Origin: Candidatus Izemoplasma sp.
GTDB taxonomy: Bacteria; Bacillota_I; Bacilli_A; Izemoplasmatales; Izemoplasmataceae
Direction of reading: 5' to 3'
NCBI GenBank assembly: GCA_036172455.1
Contig: JAXKVY010000001.1
Span: 124,001-188,000 of the forward strand
Length of the DNA stretch: 64,000 bases
Made by a program: the position numbers and the translations under genes. Under the pieces are notes generated by a model. It had not been told where the DNA came from and searched no databases. It saw nothing but the letters and a program-made list of their open reading frames with translations. This document shows, piece after piece, positions 37,993-46,690 of this stretch (its first letter is position 1; every line of letters begins with the position of its first letter).

Positions 37993-39216
37993 CTAAATTT
38001 GAGATGTAAATGAAAGACTAGGTAACATAATGGCTAAAAGCATTATGACAACTATTGTAAAGATTAAAATAAGCAACACAGGTTCGAGTGCTTTTCTAAC
38101 TCGGTCGATTTTTACTTCGCTATCACTTTCATAAAAATCACTCAAGTTTGATAACATTTTACCAAGTTCTCCCGTTTGTTCACCAACACTAATCATCCTT
38201 GTGAAGATAACCTCTGTGGCGTAATGGCCTTCAAAGGCTTTAGACATATACTCTCCACCATTGACATTCTTTTGCGCCTCAACAACAAGATCTTTGTAGA
38301 TTTGATTGTTCAAGGTGTCGTATGTTACGACTAAACATTCTTGTAAGGGAACGTGGGCATTTAACATTTGCGAAAGTGTTGCTGAAATGCGCGATAAATT
38401 ATTCAATTTAACAATCGATCCAATAATGGGTGCTTTGATACCAACATACGATAAAAACCGTTGAAAGTTTTTCGAGTATCTCTTGGCTAATATAAAGATT
38501 GTGACGAAGGCAATCAATCCGACTATTAAGAATAAGGCATAGTCAGTTAAGAAGTTACCAACATCAATAAATAACCGGGTAACAGGTGGCATTTCGACAC
38601 CTTCGGTACTGCTAAACATATCTTCAAAGTTTGGCATAACATAAACAAAGATGAAGATTGCAACCATAAAGGCTACAGTTAAATAGATAATAGGCATCAT
38701 TAATGTTTGTTTGATGGAGGCCTTAATTTTGTGTTGTGACTCAAAATAATCAACGATTTCATCTAATGCGTCTTTTAAGTTACCGGTTGTTTCACCAATG
38801 CGAATCATCGATACTAAAATTTCTGGAAAATCATTGGGGTATTCTTGATAAGCATCAGCTAAGCTGGTTCCACTATTAACTTCATAAAATATTCCATACA
38901 AAATACGTCTGACTTGTTTATTACTTTGTTGTGTCGCAAGCATCTCACTGGCTTCGTTGAGTTTGACTCCAGAACGCAGGAGTGAGTTTAACTGCCGTAA
39001 GTAAAAGATTAAGTCTTGTTCTTTAATAACGCGACCGAAGCTGATTCGATTTAGTTCTTGAATAATCGATTTTTGTTGGTAAATTTCAATTGGCTTTAAT
39101 CCACGTTCTTGTAAGAACTTATCAACCATTACTTTAGACGGCGCTTCTGTGATACCTTTAATGACCTTACCATCTTTTAAACGTTTTGCGCGATATCTGT
39201 AATCATATATTTTCAT
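37993..39216 (-). CDS. pilC: type IV pilus inner-membrane platform protein PilC
   Basis: 407 residues. Two T2SSF domains: first with LIFYLRQLNSLLRSGVKLNEA and IRIGETTGNLKDALDEIVDYFE, second with LNNLSRISATLSQMLNAHVPL and MISVGEQTGELGKMLSNLSDFYE. Three long hydrophobic segments (about 172-198, 222-245, and the C-terminal one). It is the rotating platform acted on by PilB. It lies 9 bases after pilB. GspF-like length and both GExTG signatures are intact. Confidence 0.94.
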   Translation of the reverse strand: MKIYDYRYRAKRLKDGKVIKGITEAPSKVMVDKFLQERGLKPIEIYQQKSIIQELNRISFGRVIKEQDLIFYLRQLNSLLRSGVKLNEASEMLATQQSNKQVRRILYGIFYEVNSGTSLADAYQEYPNDFPEILVSMIRIGETTGNLKDALDEIVDYFESQHKIKASIKQTLMMPIIYLTVAFMVAIFIFVYVMPNFEDMFSSTEGVEMPPVTRLFIDVGNFLTDYALFLIVGLIAFVTIFILAKRYSKNFQRFLSYVGIKAPIIGSIVKLNNLSRISATLSQMLNAHVPLQECLVVTYDTLNNQIYKDLVVEAQKNVNGGEYMSKAFEGHYATEVIFTRMISVGEQTGELGKMLSNLSDFYESDSEVKIDRVRKALEPVLLILIFTIVVIMLLAIMLPSLSFTSQI

Positions 39217-39225
39217 TGTATCCCT

Positions 39226-40914
39226 CTAATCCAGACTAATCCGCATGATTTCCTCAATTGTTGTTATGCCTTGTTTCACTTTTTCAAGACCAGCTTCAAT
39301 CAACAAATTCATACCGTCTTCACGCGCTTGTTTTAGTATCTCATATTCAGGTGCTTCATTTGATACTAAACGAATAATTTCATCATTGACATCAAGCATT
39401 TCAAAGATTGCTGTACGGCCTTTATAGCCTTTATTATTACAATGTTCACATCCGTGAGCATGCTTGATTGTTTTGATTTCTATATTGTGTTTATCTAAAA
39501 TTTCTTGTTCTGACTTACTTGGTTGATCATCAGTGGCACATTCAGTACAGACTAATCGTACTAAGCGCTGAGCGATAACCCCACTTAAACTAGAGGCAAC
39601 TAAAAATGCATCAATTCCCATGTCGACAAGACGTGTAATGGTTTTTACAGCACTATTGGTATGGATTGTACTAAGGACTAAGTGCCCTGTTAAAGAGGCT
39701 TTAACAGCGATTTCAGCTGTTTCAGTATCACGGATCTCCCCAACCATAATGATGTTGGGATCTTGACGTAAAATACTTCTTAAGGCATTGGCAAAGGTAA
39801 AATCAATATCACGGTTAACATTGACCTGATTAACCCCTTCTAATTCAATCTCTACAGGGTCCTCTACAGTGATAATATTGACATCATCCGCATTTAATTG
39901 ATCTAATGCTGCGTATAAACTGGTGGTTTTACCACTACCGGTAGGTCCACTGACTAAGACTATTCCATTTGGCCTTGAAATGAGGCGTTCAAAGATTTTA
40001 CGCTCATTTGCGGTTAATCCAAGACGGTCAAGTCCTTTTGTATCTCGACTTAAGTCCAGAACACGCATTACGGCTTTTTCACCCCGTACAGTCGGCAAAG
40101 TTGATATCCGTAAATCAATTGGTCTACCTTCAATAATCGTTTTAATCCGACCATCCTGAGGTTTTCTAGTATCAGTAATATCCATATGTGACATAACTTT
40201 TATCCGCGAAATTAATTTAGGTAAGATCACTTTCGGTAGTGTTCTTTCAGTACCTAACACACCATCAATACGGTATCGTATTTTAAACTCGATATCTGTA
40301 GGATCAATATGGATATCTGATGCTTCTGATTTAACGGCCGTGAGTAAAATTTGATTCACAAGTTGTATAATTGGACTCGTATTTGAATCATCTTCTGGAT
40401 CACGAATTAATTCTTCATAAAATTTTTCTTCTTCTTTTTTTTCTTCCTTAACTTCAATTCCTAAGGATTTTAAGGTTTTTGAAAAACCATAATATCTCGC
40501 AATGGCGGTATCAATATCATCTTGTGTTGCCAGAACAGTTTCAACATTCATCCCTGTTCTTAAGCGGACATTTTCAATTGTTGGGAAATCTAAAGGATCG
40601 TTAGTCGCAATAACAATACGGCGACCACGAATATTTATCGGCATAATCCTTGCTTTTGTAACAAACTCTTCATCTAAAAGTTTTAAAACACTCTCATCGA
40701 TATACAACAATTGCAAATTGACACGTTTAATTCCTAAAGAGGCACTTAACGCATCTACAATTTGTGAGTCAGTACAATAGCCAAAGCGAATTAAGGCTTC
40801 TCCTATTTTTTCCCCTTTATCACGTTTACGTAAAGCTTCGTTGATTTGCTTTTCGGTTATGACACCTTGTTCATAAAGCACATCACCTAAGCGTTTTTGT
40901 ACATTCCTTGCCAT
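39226..40914 (-). CDS. pilB: type IV pilus extension ATPase PilB with MshEN c-di-GMP-binding domain
   Basis: 562 residues from ATG 40914 (a TTG precedes it). The N-terminus has the two-part MshEN signature: RLGDVLYEQGVITEKQINEAL (residues 8-28) and IGEALIRFGYCTDSQIVDAL (37-56), known in the MshE/PilB family to bind c-di-GMP. The motor domain has Walker A GPTGSGKTTSLYA, the Asp box, Walker B IIMVGEIRDTETAE and the His box LVLSTIHTN. A four-cysteine zinc site CTEC...CEHC lies near the end. No PilT-like retraction ATPase is seen in the window. Cotranscribed with the VanW-like gene 22 bases upstream. Confidence 0.95.
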   Translation of the reverse strand: MARNVQKRLGDVLYEQGVITEKQINEALRKRDKGEKIGEALIRFGYCTDSQIVDALSASLGIKRVNLQLLYIDESVLKLLDEEFVTKARIMPINIRGRRIVIATNDPLDFPTIENVRLRTGMNVETVLATQDDIDTAIARYYGFSKTLKSLGIEVKEEKKEEEKFYEELIRDPEDDSNTSPIIQLVNQILLTAVKSEASDIHIDPTDIEFKIRYRIDGVLGTERTLPKVILPKLISRIKVMSHMDITDTRKPQDGRIKTIIEGRPIDLRISTLPTVRGEKAVMRVLDLSRDTKGLDRLGLTANERKIFERLISRPNGIVLVSGPTGSGKTTSLYAALDQLNADDVNIITVEDPVEIELEGVNQVNVNRDIDFTFANALRSILRQDPNIIMVGEIRDTETAEIAVKASLTGHLVLSTIHTNSAVKTITRLVDMGIDAFLVASSLSGVIAQRLVRLVCTECATDDQPSKSEQEILDKHNIEIKTIKHAHGCEHCNNKGYKGRTAIFEMLDVNDEIIRLVSNEAPEYEILKQAREDGMNLLIEAGLEKVKQGITTIEEIMRISLD

Positions 40915-40936
40915 CAAATCACTTCCTTATAAGCAC

Positions 40937-42100
40937 TTATTCTAAAATGATTTCCTTAATTGGTGGATAAAATTCAAATACAATCATTTGTTCACTTTCT
41001 ACATTATCATATATATCCGTAATTGTTCTGTGCACTTCTACAATGACACCGTTGTATCCGTTTTGTAATAGATCACTATTAGTGGTTGTTTGTGTGATGA
41101 AAGGCACTTCTGTTTCCTCAACAGTAACCTCAATTGTTGACACAAACGGTAAGCCATGAAGTGAAATTGTTCCTTCATTTTCATTTACCTTTTCTAATGT
41201 AAAGTAATAATCAGATTCATTCGGGTTATAAAATGTAAAGTTTTCATCAACAATTTGATTGATTTTGGCGTTTCTTCCAAAATATGGATAGGTATCTATT
41301 GTATAATTGTTGTTAGTGAAAATTGGATTGTAATGGACTTCATTAATATAAAAGTTCGATTGTTGTATTAACGCAAGCATCCCAGATGATAATAAAGACA
41401 TTTCTGCATCGTCTAAGGTGCCACCAAAAATCTCTATCATATCAAACAAAACTTGTTCCTGACTAATGATTCTACCATCAGTATAAACACTATTAATATG
41501 ATCTAAAAACATATCAATATCGACTGTGTCAGGAACATAAAATGTAGCTGTTGAAATAACTTCTTCAGAGGCACTTGGGTCAATGATATAATCTTCAACA
41601 TGCTTCGTTGAATATGATTTCATCAACGCCGCATCATCTAAAATATCTCCAATCAATGCTTCTAAATCAACATTATCAATGACCCCTTGCAAGAACGGTA
41701 AACTTTGAATTTCAGATAGCACAAGCTCACGATCATTTTGTTGATAATTGACATAAACTGGATTCGTTAGACCATCATTAATATTATACGTCGAGAGTTC
41801 TAAGTCAAAATAAAACAAGTCACGATCAAATTCATAATCGTATCCTTGATATTCTAACTGGAAGATAATTGAGTCATCATTATACCAAATAGCTGTTTTA
41901 TCATTCATTTTGGGTATAACATCTTCTTCTCGCAATCCTCCAATATATACACTACCAAGACGTGTTTCTTCTGGATATGTCCCTAGACGATATCCTGTTG
42001 TCATATACCAAAAAACAAACACTGAGGCAACGACAATTATCACGATGATAAATGCATATAAGTAAAATCCCAAACTACTATTTTTAAACTGTGTATTCAT
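40937..42100 (-). CDS. membrane-anchored protein with a VanW-like C-terminal region, first gene of the pilus operon
   Basis: 387 residues. One N-terminal membrane helix (about 11-33) and a large extracytoplasmic part. The last 120 residues read like a VanW/YoaR end: a GRNAKINQIVDENFTFYN stretch, an NEGTISLHG-type strand, then NGYNGVIVEVHRTI and FEFYPPIKEII. The VanW GGGxCQ motif is absent, so the similarity is partial. Possibly a cell-surface anchor or pilus-base protein that meets the envelope. The start is ATG 42100 behind GGGTGATTTA. I do not recognise a firm family. Confidence 0.5.
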   Translation of the reverse strand: MNTQFKNSSLGFYLYAFIIVIIVVASVFVFWYMTTGYRLGTYPEETRLGSVYIGGLREEDVIPKMNDKTAIWYNDDSIIFQLEYQGYDYEFDRDLFYFDLELSTYNINDGLTNPVYVNYQQNDRELVLSEIQSLPFLQGVIDNVDLEALIGDILDDAALMKSYSTKHVEDYIIDPSASEEVISTATFYVPDTVDIDMFLDHINSVYTDGRIISQEQVLFDMIEIFGGTLDDAEMSLLSSGMLALIQQSNFYINEVHYNPIFTNNNYTIDTYPYFGRNAKINQIVDENFTFYNPNESDYYFTLEKVNENEGTISLHGLPFVSTIEVTVEETEVPFITQTTTNSDLLQNGYNGVIVEVHRTITDIYDNVESEQMIVFEFYPPIKEIILE

Positions 42101-42135
42101 TAAATCACCCAACCTAAAATCTATATACTAAAATT

Positions 42136-42164
42136 ATTATACTATAAATATGAATATTTTACAA
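42136..42164 (-). promoter_or_regulatory. promoter of the minus-strand pilus operon
   Basis: On the minus strand TTGTAA (42159-42164), 17 bases, TATAAT (42136-42141). The insertion sequence starts 38 bases further upstream, so the promoter core is intact. Confidence 0.7.
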
Positions 42165-42195
42165 AATAATATCAATAAAAAATCACTTTCGGTCA

Positions 42196-42201
42196 GTAAC
42201 A
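42196..42201 (+). repeat. left copy of 6-base repeat flanking the IS
   Basis: GTAACA directly before the left inverted repeat; the same 6 bases follow the right one at 43539-43544. A possible target duplication, shorter than the 8-9 usual for IS256. Confidence 0.45.
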
Positions 42202-43538
42202 GATAGTGTAAAATATTTTGTGTAAATAAATTAAAAGAGGAACTCTCAATCGTGTATAATAGAGTTTGGACAAAACTACCACAAGAAAGAGGGTTCCTCA
42301 TGGATAATTTTACCAAAGAAATGACAAAAACGCTAATAAATGGTGGAAATATTAAAGAAATTTTTAGATTTCACCTTGAAAAAGTGATTAATGAGCTATT
42401 AAAAATAGAATTAAGTGCCTTTTTACACTATGATAAGTATGATCGTGCTGGATTCAACACCGGAAACAGTCGTAATGGATCATACAACCGAACAATCAAG
42501 AGTGAATTTGGTGAATTAAGTCTCAACATACCAAGAGACCGTAATGGAGAATTTATTAACCAAACATTAGAACCCTATCGAAGACATGATGATACGCTTG
42601 AATCGACGGGTATTCATCTTTACCGTAAAGGGATGACCACAAGTGATATCGCTTGTGGTCATCATTATTCGAAACAAACCGTATCAAATCTAACACAAGT
42701 CATGGAATCACATGTTAAAGCGTTTCATGAACGGCCTTTACATAAACGGTATACCGTCATCTATCTTGATGCGACACACTTACCATTGAAACGAGATACT
42801 GTGGAACGAGAGGCAATTTATCTCGCTGTAGGAATCACCCCTGAAGGATACAAAGAATTACTCACCTATGAGATTCATCCAACAGAATCAGCGTATAACT
42901 GGAAAGGTCTATTGGAGAATCTTAAAACACGTGGTGTTCATCAAACGCTGCTTTTTGTCACCGATGGACTCAAAGAAATCAAATCTACAATCGAATCTTT
43001 TTACCCTAAAGCACGTCATCAAACGTGTTGGGTCCATATCGCTCGTAATGTCAGTCATAAAGTACGGACAAAGGATCGTTCAACGGTGTTAGATACCTTG
43101 AAGAATGTTTACCGTGCATCCTCAAAAGATAAAGCGAAACTAGCTCTTGAAGACTTCGTAACGATGTGGAAGAAACAGTATCCTACTATGGTGAGACATC
43201 TATTAGCCAATGAAAGTCTCTTTTCGTTTTATGATTTCCCCAAAGTTATCCGACCAAGTTTGTATACTACGAATCTGATTGAAGGCTTTAATAAACAATT
43301 AAAACGATTCACAAAACGCAAAGAACAGTTTCCTAACATTACTTCACTAGAACGCTCCTTGGTCTCATACGCCATGGACTACAATTCTAAATTTAAACAT
43401 CGTATACACAAAGGATTTGGAAAAGCACAATATGAAATAAACCTACTATTCAATAAAACATACTCGAACTAAAAAGATGAACTATTCTCTAGACACTTAT
43501 TGAAGTTACTCTATTTACACAAAATTCTTGACACTACC
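42202..43538 (+). mobile_element. IS256-family insertion sequence, complete
   Basis: About 1.34 kb with imperfect terminal inverted repeats of 27 bases: 42202-42228 (GATAGTGTAAAAT...) and 43512-43538, matching at 23 of 27 positions, with a perfect 13-base TTTTGTGTAAATA core. It contains one intact transposase gene. It is flanked by GTAACA on both sides. It lies between the two divergent pilus operons and leaves both promoters untouched. Confidence 0.88.
42300..43472 (+). CDS. IS256-family transposase
   Basis: 390 residues, mutator-type DDE transposase. Catalytic residues are readable as D157 in VIYLDATHLPL, D222 in LFVTDGLKEI and E329 in TTNLIEGFNKQLK, with the family CWVHIARN motif near 243-250. 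N-terminal helix-turn-helix region is also complete (KGMTTSDIACGHHYSKQTVS). The start ATG 42300 follows AAAGAGGG; an upstream ATG at 42252 is less likely. No frameshift or premature stop, so the element may be active. Confidence 0.93.
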   Translation: MDNFTKEMTKTLINGGNIKEIFRFHLEKVINELLKIELSAFLHYDKYDRAGFNTGNSRNGSYNRTIKSEFGELSLNIPRDRNGEFINQTLEPYRRHDDTLESTGIHLYRKGMTTSDIACGHHYSKQTVSNLTQVMESHVKAFHERPLHKRYTVIYLDATHLPLKRDTVEREAIYLAVGITPEGYKELLTYEIHPTESAYNWKGLLENLKTRGVHQTLLFVTDGLKEIKSTIESFYPKARHQTCWVHIARNVSHKVRTKDRSTVLDTLKNVYRASSKDKAKLALEDFVTMWKKQYPTMVRHLLANESLFSFYDFPKVIRPSLYTTNLIEGFNKQLKRFTKRKEQFPNITSLERSLVSYAMDYNSKFKHRIHKGFGKAQYEINLLFNKTYSN

Positions 43539-43544
43539 GTAACA
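43539..43544 (+). repeat. right copy of 6-base repeat flanking the IS
   Basis: GTAACA immediately after the right inverted repeat, matching 42196-42201. Confidence 0.45.
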
Positions 43545-43550
43545 TTCTAA

Positions 43551-43579
43551 TTTACATATCTATTAAATAGTGGTATAAT
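43551..43579 (+). promoter_or_regulatory. promoter of the plus-strand pseudopilin operon
   Basis: TTTACA (43551-43556), 17 bases, TATAAT (43574-43579), starting 13 bases after the right IS end. Confidence 0.7.
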
Positions 43580-43611
43580 ATTTATGTATTATAATGAAAG
43601 GAGATGATGAC

Positions 43612-44184
43612 ATGGTCAAAAATGATAAAGGATTCTCATTAGTTGAGTTATTAGCAATCATTGTGATTACCACAACAATCATCGTTCCATTGTTATCATC
43701 TTTAGTCGATAATATTGAAATAAATTACCGGATGCACAATCGCCGTAGCGCCACAAGTGTTGCCCAAGGAACACTTTATGGAATAGGGAAATTAACTTTT
43801 AGTGATCTTGAATCATTAGTAAATGATGCGAACACTAATGCAGATTACTTTATTGAACTTAATGAGACAAATTGTACACTACTACCGACTCAAACAGATG
43901 AAGATTTTTGTAATCAAATCTTTGCTCAAATATGGAATAATTTATCGTTTGATGATACGACATATCGAGCATTTATCTATGATTATAACTTGCCCCAGGC
44001 ATATATAGACGACTTAACATCCCCTTCAAATACAGACATCCCTCCAGAAGTCAAAACTGAAATTGAGGAAATAACAGCGTCGACTGACCCTAACCCATCT
44101 TTACTTCGGGTTACTGTTTGGATTCAATATGAAGACGATCCTCGTGGTGTTATTATTTTAAGCGGGTTGATTACAAATGATTAA
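43612..44184 (+). CDS. type IV pseudopilin (PilV/GspI-like)
   Basis: 190 residues. Prepilin signal MVKNDKG, cleavage before F8, then SLVELLAIIVITTTIIVPLL with Glu at +5. The rest is a globular domain with two cysteines (in NETNCTLLP and EDFCNQ) and no family I know beyond minor pilin. Start chosen at ATG 43612 after GGAG; the ATG at 43594 overlaps the site. First of three genes, overlapping the next by 8 bases. Probably part of a tip or initiation complex. Confidence 0.85.
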   Translation: MVKNDKGFSLVELLAIIVITTTIIVPLLSSLVDNIEINYRMHNRRSATSVAQGTLYGIGKLTFSDLESLVNDANTNADYFIELNETNCTLLPTQTDEDFCNQIFAQIWNNLSFDDTTYRAFIYDYNLPQAYIDDLTSPSNTDIPPEVKTEIEEITASTDPNPSLLRVTVWIQYEDDPRGVIILSGLITND

Positions 44185-44752
44185 AAACCTCAAGAATAAT
44201 AATGGATTAACATTATTAGAACTGCTCATTTCAATTGTAGTTGGAAGTATTGTTATTACAACCTTACTAAGTATATTAACTTTAAGTGTACAAGCTCGTT
44301 CAGATTTAGAAGTTCGTGATAGAATGAAGACAGAGAGTTATATTTTCGTTGAACAAATACGACTTAACCTTTTTGAACTTCAAGTTCAATCTGTCGAATT
44401 AATAGAAAACTCTAAAACACAAACAGTAATTGATTTCACACATGAATATGATATTACACTTGATGAAAATGGTGTCATTCAACGTGATTATAGTAATCCA
44501 GTAACAGAACGGTTGGTATATGATAAGATTAACCAAATCATTACCTATGAAGGAGTTAGAATTCACTCGAACAATGTATTTTTTACAACGGGAACAACAT
44601 TAGAACTCATTAGTATAGATCCAGGAACATGTGACTTAAGTGTTGAAAAATGTGATGAAGGTGTCTTACAACTCACACTTGCCATTACCTTTGAGTTTAA
44701 CGATGGATCACGTGTTGATTCACAAACTTACGTTACAACGTTACTTATTTAA
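44177..44752 (+). CDS. type IV pseudopilin (PilW/GspJ-like)
   Basis: 191 residues. Leader MIKNLKNNNG, cleavage before L11, then TLLELLISIVVGSIVITTLLS with Glu at +5. A soluble domain of mixed strands follows, with two late cysteines (PGTCDLSVEKCDEG). The order pseudopilin I-like then J-like then PilX/K-like resembles minor pilin operons that prime pilus assembly. Its start overlaps the previous gene. Confidence 0.85.
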   Translation: MIKNLKNNNGLTLLELLISIVVGSIVITTLLSILTLSVQARSDLEVRDRMKTESYIFVEQIRLNLFELQVQSVELIENSKTQTVIDFTHEYDITLDENGVIQRDYSNPVTERLVYDKINQIITYEGVRIHSNNVFFTTGTTLELISIDPGTCDLSVEKCDEGVLQLTLAITFEFNDGSRVDSQTYVTTLLI

Positions 44753-44774
44753 TCATTTTTAAAGGAGGTATCAT

Positions 44775-46685
44775 ATGTTAAAACAATTAAAGAATTCATT
44801 AATTAAAACGCCACTTCTTAATAATCGCGGAAGTGTTCTTAGTGTTGCGTTAATTATTATCACTGTATTGACTTTTAGCGTATCTACTATTACGCAATTA
44901 TCAATTAATCTAGCGGGTCAGACAAATATACAACTTGATAATGTCAATTCTGAAAATACCGCTAAAGCCTTAATTGATCAATCAATTGCTGAATGGGAAG
45001 CTTACTTATCCGATGACGCAACAGAAGGCGATTATGATGGGTTTAATTCAACAGAAATACCGCGTATTTTAAATGCTTACAATGTTGTAGTAACCGATGA
45101 AACAAATAACTTGGATGGTTATGGCGTAAGTGGTGAAGCGGAGAGTCGTGCATATAAATTTAGTTATACATTAAGTAATGGTAACGTCATTTACAAATAT
45201 GGTTATGTCTCTAATTATGGTACTACTACTGAAAACTTAAATCCGTTTAATTATCAAATAGGAACTAACGGATCCTTGGTAATGAATGGAGGATATTATG
45301 TTGATCCCCAAGCTACTGAATTACGATTATTTGGTAATAACGTATGGGTATCACAAATGGCACCTTATGAAATTAATGGAGGTCCTAATCAGGCTGTAAC
45401 AGGGGATAATATTGAGGAAAACTACCCCTATTTAAATAATCAAACAATTGTTTATGAAAATAATGGATATGACTACTGTTCGGCTAATTGCTATGCGACT
45501 AGTAACAATAATCCATTTGTGTTCAATACAAACTTGTTTAATGATCCATTTGTGATCAATACAAACTTGTTTAATCCTGTTGATGAAAATGCACCATTTA
45601 ATAGTGGACAAAATGATTCGACAAACATTGTAAATTTCTTTGGGGACTTTAGTTATCAAGATTACTTTGTTACTTTCATTAATGAAGAGGCACCAACGGG
45701 TGTTGATACGATTAGTGCTACATGGAATAACTTAGAACAAACTATTTTAGATAATAGTTGCTTGTTAGGTAGCTCTGCGCAAGGTGGATGTAGTGAATCC
45801 AATAATAATGGTAACTATGGTGGTAGCTGGCTAGAAGGCTTTTTAGGTGCCGGTAACGGCAGAGGTAACGGCAGAGGTAACGGCAGAGGTAATGGTGGAG
45901 GAAATAGCAATCAATATAATTGGGATGCTGACTTCCCGTTTATTAATATTACTGATGTTGCCAATAATATTGATTATAATTTTAAAGGTAAAAAAACTGT
46001 ATCCAGGGTATATGATGGTAATTTAACGTTATCCTCTTTGAATATGAGTATTAGCGATACAGAATCTCTCGTTGTACTAGGTGATTTGACACTTGATTCA
46101 ATTGGACGTTATACGGGTACTACTGTTGTATTTGGTGATTTATATTTAACTGGAAGTTCCATCGACTTTGAAGGGTCGCTACTTGTTTTAGGTGAAACAT
46201 TTATCGATTTTGATGATTTTGAAGGTATTGAAATCAATGGTAAAAATGCGGGATTTACTTTAATGGCCTATGATAACATCCATTTCATAAGCCACTATGA
46301 ATCACATAATTCTTCTAGTATTGCACCTGAAACTGCCATGTTTATTTATACTGAAGAATCCATCTTCATTGATGCAGTTAATTCTAGATTAAATATGAAA
46401 GGCTCTTTGTTTGCACGAGCAGCTGGAAATTCAGGTAATCCCATTTTTATGGAAGATGAAAGTGGCAATCCAATAGAAGGTATAGTGATTAATAGCTTTT
46501 ATGGGTATGTGAATAATTCTGGAAATACGATTCCAGGTAGTAGTTTGGATGCTCACCGATTCCGTATTGGCGTCATCGCAAACGGTAATTATCAAGATCG
46601 TTTTATTAATATCCCAACATTTGATAGTGTTATTCAAACGTTTGGTGTGTATACATTTGAAGAAAGCGAGTTTGCTTATGAATAA
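44775..46685 (+). CDS. large PilX-like pilus-associated surface protein with low-complexity repeats
   Basis: 636 residues. PilX-type start: NNRGSVLSVALIIITVLTF with the cleavage-like Gly19, one membrane helix of about 20 residues and an extracellular body. Two sequence oddities: an 11-residue repeat (PFVFNTNLFND, PFVINTNLFNP, about residues 247-268) and a GNGR repeat (GNGRGNGRGNGRGNGGGN, about 360-377). The C-terminal half is strand-rich with a repeating LVVLGDLTLDS / VVFGDLYLTGS / LLVLGETFIDF pattern, suggesting a beta-helix-like fold. Candidate tip adhesin. Its ATG follows AAAGGAGG. No catalytic motif recognised. Confidence 0.65.
   Translation: MLKQLKNSLIKTPLLNNRGSVLSVALIIITVLTFSVSTITQLSINLAGQTNIQLDNVNSENTAKALIDQSIAEWEAYLSDDATEGDYDGFNSTEIPRILNAYNVVVTDETNNLDGYGVSGEAESRAYKFSYTLSNGNVIYKYGYVSNYGTTTENLNPFNYQIGTNGSLVMNGGYYVDPQATELRLFGNNVWVSQMAPYEINGGPNQAVTGDNIEENYPYLNNQTIVYENNGYDYCSANCYATSNNNPFVFNTNLFNDPFVINTNLFNPVDENAPFNSGQNDSTNIVNFFGDFSYQDYFVTFINEEAPTGVDTISATWNNLEQTILDNSCLLGSSAQGGCSESNNNGNYGGSWLEGFLGAGNGRGNGRGNGRGNGGGNSNQYNWDADFPFINITDVANNIDYNFKGKKTVSRVYDGNLTLSSLNMSISDTESLVVLGDLTLDSIGRYTGTTVVFGDLYLTGSSIDFEGSLLVLGETFIDFDDFEGIEINGKNAGFTLMAYDNIHFISHYESHNSSSIAPETAMFIYTEESIFIDAVNSRLNMKGSLFARAAGNSGNPIFMEDESGNPIEGIVINSFYGYVNNSGNTIPGSSLDAHRFRIGVIANGNYQDRFINIPTFDSVIQTFGVYTFEESEFAYE
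45511..45576 (+). repeat. two tandem 33-base repeats inside the PilX-like gene
   Basis: Units 45511-45543 and 45544-45576 differ at only a few positions and encode adjacent copies of an 11-residue repeat. Confidence 0.85.
45852..45899 (+). repeat. 12-base tandem repeat encoding GNGR
   Basis: Three exact copies of GGTAACGGCAGA followed by one diverged copy, in frame. Copy number could vary by slippage without breaking the frame. Confidence 0.88.
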
Positions 46686-46690
46686 TAAAT

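Noticed and set aside
40937-42100. Functional VanW resistance-type protein
   Set aside because: The GGGxCQ motif is absent and only the C-terminal end resembles the family.
42202-43538. IS as part of a composite transposon carrying the pilus genes
   Set aside because: Only one copy of the IS is visible in the window, and the pilus genes look native in base composition and gene order.
45852-45899. Tandem 12-base units as a CRISPR array
   Set aside because: The units are adjacent with no spacers and translate in frame as GNGR inside a long gene; there are no cas genes.
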